The position numbers and the translations under genes were made by a program. 64,000 bases of DNA, from the NCBI GenBank assembly GCA_963726715.1, contig CAVSDF010000010.1, positions 434,001-498,000 of the forward strand, written 5' to 3'. This DNA is from CAVSDF01 sp963726715. GTDB lineage: Bacteria; Bacteroidota; Rhodothermia; Rhodothermales; BA12. Below, piece after piece: positions 1-7,726 of this stretch (position 1 is the stretch's first letter; every line of letters begins with the position of its first letter). A model generated the notes under the pieces. The model searched no databases. It worked only from the letters and a program-made list of their open reading frames with translations, and had not been told where the DNA came from.

Positions 1-954
1 ATCGCCCAGCTCGAGCAGGCCAACCGCAGCGCCCCCGATGGCCTGCGCAGCCTCTACCTGCGCACGCCGGGCGGCGCCATGGTGCAACTCGACGCCGTCG
101 TCACCGCCCGCGAGGCCGCCGCGCCCCCCCAGCTGACGCGCTACAACCGCTTCACGTCGGCCACCATCAACGCGCAGCCCGCCGACGGCGTCTCGCTCGG
201 GGCGGCCCTCGCCGAGATGGACCGCATCGCCGACGAGACGCTCCCCGACGGCTTCTCGCGCGACTACGCGGGCCAGAGCAAGGACTTCCGCGACGCGGGC
301 GGCTCGGTCTTCGGCATCTTCGCCCTCGCCATCCTCCTGATCTATCTCGTCCTCGCGGCGCAGTTCGAGAGCTTCCGCGACCCCTTCATCGTGCTCCTGA
401 CGGTCCCGCTCGCCCTCGTCGGCGCGCTCGGAGCGCTCTGGTACTTCGACGCGACGATCAACGTCTTCTCGCAGATCGGCATCGTGATGCTCGTGGGGCT
501 GGTGACGAAGAACGGCATCCTGATCGTCGAATTCGCGCGGCAGCGGCAGGAATCGGGCCTGACGGCGATGGAGGCCGCGGCAGAGGCCGCCGCCGAGCGC
601 TTCCGTCCGGTGCTGATGACGAGCCTTGCGACGATCCTCGGCACCCTGCCCATCGCCCTCGCCCTCGGAGCGGGCGCCGAGAGCCGCGTGCCGATGGGCC
701 TCGCCGTCGTCGGCGGCCTCGTCGTCGGCACCTTCCTGACGCTCTTCGTCATCCCGGCGCTCTACAGCTACCTCGCAGGCGGCGAGCACCGCGCCCCGGT
801 CGGCACGGACGCGGGCGACGACCTCGCCGGTTCCGGCGATGGCGCCGCCGCTCCCGCCGCGTTCTCCGGCGACACCCCCGCCGCCGACCGCTCCGGCGAC
901 GGTGCCGATGCCCGCACGCCCACCGCCCCTGCCCTCGCCCCGACGGCGTCGTGA
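1..954 (+). CDS. RND efflux transporter permease, C-terminal part (partial)
   Basis: The reading frame is open from the first base, so this is the 3' part of a longer gene. It encodes about 317 residues of the C-terminal half of an inner-membrane proton-driven efflux pump of the AcrB/HAE1 family, which exports drugs or other hydrophobic compounds through a TolC channel. Visible family features are a porter-domain remnant, a run of hydrophobic helices, the conserved GLVTKNGILIVEFAR segment, and RFRPVLMTSLATILGTLPIA followed by the last helix ending in FVIPALYSYL. A low-complexity Ala/Gly/Asp tail of about 60 residues follows and is poorly conserved in the family. The stop overlaps the start of the TolC-family gene (GTGA), so the two are translationally coupled. 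Membrane-fusion and N-terminal parts must lie upstream of the window. Confidence 0.93.
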   Translation: MAQLEQANRSAPDGLRSLYLRTPGGAMVQLDAVVTAREAAAPPQLTRYNRFTSATINAQPADGVSLGAALAEMDRIADETLPDGFSRDYAGQSKDFRDAGGSVFGIFALAILLIYLVLAAQFESFRDPFIVLLTVPLALVGALGALWYFDATINVFSQIGIVMLVGLVTKNGILIVEFARQRQESGLTAMEAAAEAAAERFRPVLMTSLATILGTLPIALALGAGAESRVPMGLAVVGGLVVGTFLTLFVIPALYSYLAGGEHRAPVGTDAGDDLAGSGDGAAAPAAFSGDTPAADRSGDGADARTPTAPALAPTAS

Positions 955-2639
955 TCTTCCGCTCCACCGTGCTCCGATTCGTGCTGCCCTCCACGGTCCG
1001 TTTGTCTGCTGGCCGCTCCCTCACCGGCCGCGCCGCCGCGCTTGCGCTCGTGGGCGCCGTCGCCCTGCCCGCCGCGCGCGCCCAGACCGCGCCGCCGCCG
1101 ACCGACGCCGTGCGTCCGCGGTCGGCGCTCTCGCCCGACCGGCTGCCGCCGCTGCCCGACTCGCTCCGCCTCTACGGCACCGCGATCCCGGTGCGCACCG
1201 AGCTTCCCGCCTACGCCGCCCCGGCGGGCGCCGCACGCCTGAGCCTCTCGGCCGCCATCGCCACCGCCCTCGCGCGCAACCCCGACCGCCTCGCCGCCCT
1301 TCTCGACGCCGAGATCGCCCGCCGCGGCGCCGTCCCCGAGGCCGCCGGATTCGCGCCGACACTCGACGCCGGGGCCGACCTGACCGGCTCCGCGAGCGTG
1401 CCGTTCGGGCGGAGCGCCCCGAGTGGCACCGGCACCACCGGAAACAGCAGCCGCGCCCGCCGCGCATCGAGCCTCGGCGCCGACGTGACGGCGGGCTACA
1501 CGCTGTTCGACGGCTACCGGCGCGACGCCACCCTCCGCCGCCTCCGCGCGAGTGCCCGCGGCGCCGCCCTCGACGCCGACGAATCCGCCGAGGCGCTCGC
1601 CTTCTCCGTCGTCACCGGCTACGTCGAACTCTTGCGGCAGGAGCGTTTGTCGATTGCGCGCGAGGAAGCGCTCGCCGTCTCCACCGACCGGCTGCGGATC
1701 GAGCAGGCACGCGTCCGCATCGGCGTCGCGGCTGACGTGGACGCCGCCCTCGCGCTCGCCGACCTCAACAGCGACCGCGCGGCCCTGCTGCGGCAGCGCC
1801 TGAGCGCCCGCGCGGCCCGCATCCGCCTCGGCCGCCTCCTCGCCCTCGACAACCCCGACGCACTCGTCGCCACCGACGCCCTCGCCGCCATCGGCGACGC
1901 GACCGCCACCGGCCTCGCCACCTCCGCCCTCCCCGCGCCCGGCAACACATCGGGCGGTGCGCGCCCCCCCGTCACCGGCCTGTCCGCATCGACCCCGACC
2001 GGCGGCGCCTCCGTCTTCGACGCCACCTCCGCCGACGCGCTCGCCCGCGAGGCCGAGGCGACGAGCCGCACCGTCCGCGCCTTCGAGGCCCGCGAGACGG
2101 TCCTCCGCGAGGCGATCCGCGAGGTCGACGCCGAACGCTACCCGACCGTCCGCGCGAGCGCCGGTCTCGCCCTCACCGCCACCGACGCCGCCCTGCTCCC
2201 GCTCCTCGGCCCGACGCTCGGCCCCGGCCTGCGCTACGGCCTCAGCGCGAGCCTGCCGATCCTGGATGGCGGCAGCCGCCGCCGCCGCCTCGCCAGCGCC
2301 CGCGACCGCGCCACGCAGGCCGCCCTCGACACCGACGCCGCGCGGCAGGCCCTCCGCGCCGACCTCGCCCTCTTCGCCGGGCAGGCCGACGGCTTCCGCC
2401 GCCTCGTCGCCCTCGAAGACGCCAACGTCACCGTCGCGCGCCAGAACGTGCGCGTCGCCCTCGCGCAGCAGGAACTCGGCCTCATCTCGCCGCTGGATTT
2501 GCGCCAGATCCAGCTCTCCCTCGTCGACGCCGAGACGCGCCGCATCGACGCCCTCGCCGCCCTCGTCACCGCCGAAGCCTCCCTCCTGAGCCGCGCCGGA
2601 CGCCTGCTGCCGCGCGAAGCGTCGGTGGGGAGTGAGAGG
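951..2639 (+). CDS. TolC family outer-membrane efflux protein (no stop before terminator)
   Basis: This is the outer-membrane channel partner of the preceding RND pump. The GTG start at 951 overlaps the upstream stop by four bases. A signal peptide with an Ala-rich core ends near AARAQT (about residue 45). The rest has the duplicated alpha-helical TolC layout: an alanine- and arginine-rich coiled-coil half starting at LSLSAAIATALARNPDR, the GYTLFDGYRRDA strand, then a second half with ASLPILDGGSRRRRLASARD and a final helix ending near SLLSRAGRLLP. The end given is where family similarity fades. The frame has no stop there and stays open to 4466, across a repeat, a terminator hairpin and the antisense of the next gene. 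Both other frames have stops at 2633-2643, so a one- or two-base indel between about 2590 and 2635 is the likely explanation. Confidence 0.85.
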
Positions 2640-2648
2640 CTGACGCAC

Positions 2649-2738
2649 GCCCCCTCCGCCCCTTCGGGGCACCTCCCCCGCACGCGCGGGGGAGGACCGC
2701 GTCGGAGCGTACGCAGCGCGCAGACGCAGGAGGGGGCC
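2649..2738. repeat. GCCCCCTCC-type palindromic intergenic repeat, copy A
   Basis: About 90 bp bounded by inverted ends GCCCCCTCC and GGAGGGGGC. Inside are a small hairpin (GCCCCTTCGGGGC) and a larger CCTCCCCCGC/GCGGGGGAGG hairpin. Related copies lie at 17612-17699, 21183-21272 and 23747-23870. This one is directly after the TolC-family domain. Confidence 0.75.
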
Positions 2739-2759
2739 GCAGCACTTCCCGAAACGCAG

Positions 2760-2793
2760 AACCCCCGCCCGGCCTCACGGCCAGACGGGGGTT
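2760..2793. terminator. Bidirectional terminator-like hairpin
   Basis: The inverted repeat AACCCCCG-CCC-GGCC with loop TCAC pairs with GGCC-AGA-CGGGGGTT. It sits between the convergent TolC-family and LVIVD genes, where a shared terminator is expected. It has no long U tract. Confidence 0.7.
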
Positions 2794-2816
2794 CGTGCCT
2801 TCACGGTCTCACCCGA

Positions 2817-4798
2817 TCAGCGCATCATCGAGGCGCCGAGGTCGGTGAGGGCGGTGGCGAGGCGCAGGGCCGAGGCGTCGCCCGAGGCGCCGGCGGTGAC
2901 GGCGGCGGCGGTGGCGGCGAGGGTGCGCGCGGAGGTGCGGCGCGCGGCGCCGCGAGCGGCGTCGGCGGCGGTGAGGTCGCGGGCGACGCGGGCGCGCGTG
3001 TCGGCGCTGAGGGCGCTCGCGCGGGTGACCTGGTCGAGGTAGGCGCGGGCGAGCGACACGCTCGGCGTCCACGCGATGCGCGTCTGCAGCTGCGGGTTGG
3101 CCTGCGTCTCCATCACCGACGAGGCGGCGGCGAGTTCGTTCGTCGTCAGCTGGTCGCTCGCGGTGAGGCGGAAGATGTCGATGCCGCGCCCGATCTCGGA
3201 GCCGTAGAGGTAGCCGTTGTGCCAGTAGACCGACCAGTAGCCGGCCATCTGCATCTCATCGGCGTTCATCGGGCCGCGGTCGAAGTAGGCGATCTCGCGC
3301 GGGTTGGCAGCGTCGGTGAAGTCGAAGACCGAGAGGCCGCCCTGGTACCACGCCTGCGCCATCACGTCGCGTCCGGGTACCGGCACGAGCGAACCGTTGT
3401 GGGCGACGCAGTTCTCCTCGCTCGTCTGCGCGGCGGGGAGCTTGTAGTAGCTCCGCTGCGTGAGCTTGCGGTCGGCGCCGAGGGTGAAGATGGCGTTTGC
3501 GCCCCACTCCGAGCGGTCGGTCGCGCGGCAGCGCGGCGCGGTTCCGCCGCCCCACTCGTCGGTGAAGATGACTTTGGTGCCGTCGTTGTTGAACGTCGCC
3601 GAGTGCCAGTAGGCGAAGTTGGCGTCGCCGACCTGCTCGATGCGCTGCGGGTTGGCGGGGTCGCGGATGTCGAGGAGGAGGCCGTAGCCGTCGCAGGCGC
3701 CGCCGGCGAGGCCGATCTGCGGGTAGACGGTGATGTCGTGGCAGGCCGTCGGGCCGGTCGGGGCGGCGCCGCCGCCCATCCGGGCGACGATGCCGGGGAG
3801 GGCGGCGCGGAGGGCGGCGCTGTCGGCGGCGGTCGGGGTGCCGGTCGCGCCGCGCTGCGCCATCATCTGGCCGAGGAGCTGGGCGACGGCGTTGTCGGGC
3901 ACGGCGATCTCGCGGCCCTGCATCATCACCGTGAAGCCGCCACGGGCGCGCACGGCGGCCACTTCGGCGAGGTCGGCGGCGTGCGCGGGGGGCACCGGGA
4001 GGCCGAGGAGGAAGCGCGCCGAGTTGACGATGGCGGCCTGATCGGGGTGCGCGAGGGGCACCTTGATGACCTCGATGCGGAAGTACGACGAGCCCTCGGC
4101 GTCGGCGGCGTCGGCGGAGCAGCCGGCGAGTTCGGTGGCCGGGCGCACGCCTGCCGTGCCGGAGACGTAGACGTAGACGTTCTCGGCGTCGCCGGGCACG
4201 AGCGTGTGCGTGTGCGAGCCGCGGCACGTCTGCACGGCCCCGACCGGGCGCGGCGCGTCGATGTCGGAGATGTCGAAGATGCGCACGCCGCGGAAGCGCT
4301 CGGGGCTCGACGGCGCCTCGACGCCCGATCCGCCGCAGTCGACGCGTCCGCGCGTCTCCTCGACCGACATGAAGAGCAGGTTGCCCATGACCGACACGTC
4401 GCCCTGCCCGCCCGTGCACACGATCGACGTGCGCAGCGCGGGCGCGCCGGGTTGCTGATGTCGTAGATCTGCACGCCGGTGAAGTTGCCGACGAACAGGT
4501 TCGAGCCGCTGAACGCCATGTCGGAGTTCATCTTCCCGAAGTCGCCGGGGTTGGCCGGGTCGACGAAGGCGCCCTCGCGGGGCAGGCTGGCGACGAGGTC
4601 GAGGTTCATCTTGGCCGTCCCGGCATCCATCCACCCGGCCTTGAGGCCGACGCGCGGGTCGGTCGTCGAGGCGGGCGGTGGGATCGTGACGACGTTGACG
4701 GCGGCGGGCTGCGCGGTGGCGGCGGGCGCGAGCGCCGCAAGGCCGAGAACGGCGCCCTGAAGCGTCGCTCGCAGCGTGGAGAGTCGGGGGATGGGCAT
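2817..4798 (-). CDS. Secreted LVIVD-repeat protein (one frameshift)
   Basis: This predicted exported beta-propeller-like protein of about 660 residues belongs to the LVIVD-repeat family, whose function is unknown. It starts at ATG 4798 with a signal peptide (MPIPRLSTLRATLQ... cleaved near PAATAQPA). Repeated blades carry motifs such as GVQIYDISNPARP, VRIFDISDIDAPRPV, LLLDIRDPANPQRI and LSVFDFTDAANPREIAYFD. The frame breaks near 4446. The strand reads CCCGCGCTG where CCCGGCGCTG is needed to join GVQIYDISNPARP to ALRTSIVCTGGQ, so one G is missing. The total length (1982 nt) is also one base short of a whole number of codons. It lies 32 bp after the DUF305 gene on the same strand, so the two probably form one operon. 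Confidence 0.85.
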
Positions 4799-4830
4799 GG
4801 GTCGGGTGGAGTGAGGCGGGAGGAAGACGA

Positions 4831-5700
4831 TCAGCGGTGGTGCGGGGCGGGCGGAGGCGTCGGGGCGGCGCCAGACGGGGTGCCCGGACGGAAGGTCGGG
4901 TCGGGCGGGAGGGTGGCGAGGAGCGCGGCCATCCGGCGGATGTCGTTGCGCTGGTCGGCGTCGATGTCGGTGGCGAAGCGGTAGACGAACGTCGTCTGCG
5001 CGGCGCCGGGGGTGGCGAAGAGGTCGTGGACCATCGTGAGGGCGCCCTCGTGGTGGCCGGTCATGTAGACGAGGAAGCGCCGGTCGAAGGCGTCGCCGGT
5101 CGAGGCGGCGAGGTCGGTCATCTGCGCGGGCGTGAGCATGCCGGGCATGAGCGCATGGTCCATCCCCATCTCGCCGTGGCCCATCGCGGCGTGGTCCATC
5201 GGCGCCATCGCATCGGCGGCAGGCGCAGCGGTGCGCGGCGTGCAGTGCCCCATCGCGGCGTGCTCGGGCAGGCACGAGGGGTCGGCGGCGGGCGATGCGG
5301 CGGTGCGGGCGGCATCGGCGGCCACGCCCGCAGCGGCGACCGGGGCGATGGCGTCGGCGGTGAGGGGGATGGAGGCGGTGACCCTCGGCTGGGCCTCGCC
5401 GTTTTCGCGGAGCCACCGCTGCATCCACGCGATCTCGTCGTGCTGCGAGACGGCAATGCGCTCGGCGAGCATCCGCAGGCCGTGGCGCGTGGTGCGCGTG
5501 CGCGCGAGGGCGGACATTTCGAGCGCCTGCGCGTGGTGCGGAATCATCATCCGCATGAACATCGCGTCGGCGGGGTGCGCGCTCGCGGCTGCCGCGGTCG
5601 TGGGCGCAGGCGCCTGCGCGGCCGCCGGGCGTGGGGCGGAGGCGGACGCGAGGGCGAGCAGGAGGGCGGCGGCGCGGCGCGCGGTGCGAAGCGTGGGCAT
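4831..5700 (-). CDS. DUF305 domain secreted protein (putative metal-binding)
   Basis: This 289-residue exported protein starts at ATG 5700, followed by a signal peptide (MPTLRTARRAAALLLALASA, cleavage near AAAQAP). An upstream in-frame ATG at 5757 would add 19 residues and spoil the signal peptide. The DUF305 fold (ferritin-like four-helix) shows in the paired motifs MFMRMMIPHHAQALEMSALA near the N terminus and FLVYMTGHHEGALTMVHDL in the C-terminal half. Between them lies an unusual Met/His-rich linker (DHAAMGHGEMGMDHALMPGM). Some DUF305 proteins, such as cyanobacterial CopM, bind copper. The Met and His residues make copper or silver handling a reasonable inference, but nothing here proves it. 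It is first in a two-gene unit with the LVIVD protein. Confidence 0.88.
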   Translation of the reverse strand: MPTLRTARRAAALLLALASASAPRPAAAQAPAPTTAAAASAHPADAMFMRMMIPHHAQALEMSALARTRTTRHGLRMLAERIAVSQHDEIAWMQRWLRENGEAQPRVTASIPLTADAIAPVAAAGVAADAARTAASPAADPSCLPEHAAMGHCTPRTAAPAADAMAPMDHAAMGHGEMGMDHALMPGMLTPAQMTDLAASTGDAFDRRFLVYMTGHHEGALTMVHDLFATPGAAQTTFVYRFATDIDADQRNDIRRMAALLATLPPDPTFRPGTPSGAAPTPPPAPHHR

Positions 5701-5736
5701 CCGGCGGGACGTCAGGTGAAGAACGCTGGTACGTCC

Positions 5737-5768
5737 CCAATATACCGGAGGATGCAACGGAGGCGAAA
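5737..5768 (-). promoter_or_regulatory. Putative Bacteroidota-type promoter for the DUF305-LVIVD operon
   Basis: On the minus strand TTTC is followed after 20 nt by TATATTGG, close to the -33/-7 pattern (TTG...TAnnTTTG) of Bacteroidota housekeeping promoters. The start site would lie about 30 nt before the ATG at 5700. Confidence 0.45.
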
Positions 5769-5839
5769 CGGTGCGCGCTACCGCCCGATCGGCGGGCGAA
5801 ACGGGTCTTCCACATCGACCCGCCGCCCGCGACTGACGG

Positions 5840-6707
5840 TCACCCCGTCGCCAGCGCCTCGTACACGTCGTCCGGGAGCGAGACGGCGGCCGCGGCGAGG
5901 TTTTCGTCGAGGTGGACGATGCTCTTGGTGCCGGGGATCGGCAGCATCACCGGCGAGCGGCGCAGGAGCCACGCAAGGGCCACCTGCGAGGGCGTCGCGC
6001 CGACCTGCGCGGCGGCGTCGGCGAGCGGACCCGTGCCGTCGCCGCGGAGCAGTTTGCCGGAGGCGAGCGGGTACCACGGGATGAAGCCGATGCCCTCGCG
6101 TTCGCAGTACTCGAGCACGTCCTCGTGCGAGCGGTCGCCGAGGTTGTAGAGGTTCTGCACCGTCGCCACAGTGAGCCCCGCCGCCCGCGCCGCCTCGATC
6201 TCCTCGACCGACACCTCGCTCAGGCCCAGCGAGCGCACTTTCCCCTCGGCGACGAACTCCGCCATCACGCCGAACTGCTCGTCGCGCGGCACCTTCGGGT
6301 CGATGCGGTGGAGCTGCCACAGGTCGATCCGCTCGACGCCGAGGCGCCGCAGGCTCATCTCGACGCACTGCCGCAGGTATTCGGGCCGCCCGACCGGGTG
6401 CCACTTCGCCGGGCCGGTGCGCGTGAGGCCGCCCTTCGTGGCGATCACGAGGCCGTCGGCGTACGGGTGGAGGGCCTCGCGGATGAGGTCTTCGGAGACG
6501 AACGGCCCGTAGCTGTCCGCCGTGTCGATGAAGTCGACGCCCTGCCTCGACGGCGCGGCGCAGGACCGCGATGGCCGCGGCGCGGTCGGGCGGATCGCCC
6601 CAGATGCCCGCGCCGGTGATCTGCATCGCCCCGTAGCCGAGGCGGTGGACGGTCTGGCCGTCGAAGGTGAAGGTGCCGGCGGCGTGGGCGGTCAGGGAAT
6701 CGGACAT
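5840..6707 (-). CDS. Aldo/keto reductase (one frameshift)
   Basis: An NADPH-dependent oxidoreductase of the AKR superfamily (TIM barrel), about 288 residues, close to general AKRs annotated as oxidoreductases. The ATG at 6707 begins MSDSLTAHAAGTFTFDGQTV, followed by the cofactor-side motif LGYGAMQITGAGIWG. After the break come DLWQLHRIDPKVP (with the AKR histidine), KVRSLGLSEVSVEEIEAA and the C-terminal IPGTKSIVHLDENL. The frame shifts near 6542, where the strand reads GCAGGGCGTC and GCAGGCGTC would join RAVEAG to VDFIDTADSYGPF. One G is extra, and the total length is one base over a whole number of codons. The catalytic Asp/Tyr segment is therefore readable only after correction. The neighbouring esterase is divergent. 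Confidence 0.85.
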
Positions 6708-6871
6708 CGAAGTGGAGTGTGTGGGGGCGGTGCAACGGCGCGCATGGGGCGCGGATGCGGGCCCCGAGTCGCCGAGTGCCGACCGTCCGGTGACGCAGAC
6801 GCAACGATGCGGGCGGCGCGCGAAACGCGCGGGCGGTGCGGCGTTCGGAGGGCCGGTTCCCTTCGTCCCCG

Positions 6872-7654
6872 ATGCCCGTGCGCTCCGTGCCCCTGCTCGC
6901 CACCCTCGCCCTCGCCGCCTGCTCCGCCCCTGCCGACACCGGCGCCGCACGTGTCGATCCAGCGTCCGTGTCCTCTCCATCGGTGCCGCTCGCGTCGCTC
7001 GACACGATGCGCGTCGTCGTGCTCGGCAACTCCATCGCCGCCGGCTACGGCCTGCCGCGCGGACGCGCCGACGCCTTTCCGACGCTCGTGCAGGCGCGCA
7101 TCGACTCGCTCGGATGGCCGTTCCACGTCGAGGCCGCCGCCGTCTCGGGCTCGACGACCTCCGCAGGACTCGCCCGCATCGACGGGGCAATGGCGGGCAC
7201 GGGCGAGGGCGCGGCTCCGAACGCGCGGCGTGGCGAGGTGGCCGTCCTCGTCGTCGAGCTCGGCGGCAACGACGTCATGCGCTTCGTGGCGCCCGAGCGC
7301 ACGCGCGCCAACCTCGCGGCCATCGTCGCGCGGGCGCAGGCGGCGGCGCCGGGCGTGCGCGTGCTCGTGGCCGGGCTCGATCTCCCCGGCGGCTTCCGCC
7401 ACCCGCTCCTCGACGCCTACCGCGCCGCCTTCACGAGCGCCGCCGACTCCGCCGCAGGCGTGACCGTGTTGCCGTCGCTCCTCGACGGCGTCGTCGGCGT
7501 GCCGCGCCTCAACCAGGGCGACGCCCTCCACCCGAACGTCTTCGGCCAGCGCCGCATCGCCGCGACGCTCTGGCCCGTCCTGCGCCCGATCCTCGAAGGC
7601 GCCCTCCGCGGCAAAGGCGTCGCCGAGCGCGAGATCAACGGCGACGGGCGGTGA
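6872..7654 (+). CDS. GDSL/SGNH-type lipoprotein esterase (TesA-like)
   Basis: A 260-residue predicted lipoprotein hydrolase of the SGNH family (arylesterase/lysophospholipase TesA type). ATG 6872 gives a lipoprotein signal, MPVRSVPLLATLALAAC, with lipobox LAAC. An upstream in-frame ATG at 6836 would place extra residues before the signal. The catalytic blocks are visible: block I is GNSIAAGYGLPRG, with the usual GDS aspartate changed to Asn. Block III is ELGGNDVMRF and block V is GDALHPNVFGQR, carrying the catalytic Asp and His. It probably acts on ester or thioester substrates in the periplasm or outer membrane. The gene is divergent from the aldo/keto reductase and converges on the GNAT-aminotransferase gene across a palindromic repeat. 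Confidence 0.85.
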   Translation: MPVRSVPLLATLALAACSAPADTGAARVDPASVSSPSVPLASLDTMRVVVLGNSIAAGYGLPRGRADAFPTLVQARIDSLGWPFHVEAAAVSGSTTSAGLARIDGAMAGTGEGAAPNARRGEVAVLVVELGGNDVMRFVAPERTRANLAAIVARAQAAAPGVRVLVAGLDLPGGFRHPLLDAYRAAFTSAADSAAGVTVLPSLLDGVVGVPRLNQGDALHPNVFGQRRIAATLWPVLRPILEGALRGKGVAEREINGDGR

Positions 7655-7683
7655 GATCGGGGCAGGCGATGACGCGGGGACGA

Positions 7684-7726
7684 CGCCCGGTAGAGACGCA
7701 TCGCCGATGCGTCTCTACGCCCCCGG
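7684..7726. repeat. 43-bp palindromic repeat GTAGAGACGCATCG, copy 1
   Basis: Perfect 14-bp arms, GTAGAGACGCATCG (7690-7703) and its complement (7705-7718), around a single central base. The flanks CGCCCG and GCCCCCGG are shared, inverted, with the copy at 34134-34176. The TAG stop of the GNAT-aminotransferase gene (7715-7717) lies inside the right arm. It could also act as a terminator for the two convergent genes. Confidence 0.8.

Noticed and set aside
951..4466. A 1171-residue plus-strand protein beginning with a TolC-like domain
   Set aside because: Beyond about residue 563 it is the antisense of the LVIVD gene and a terminator, with no family similarity. Treated as a gene that has lost its stop.
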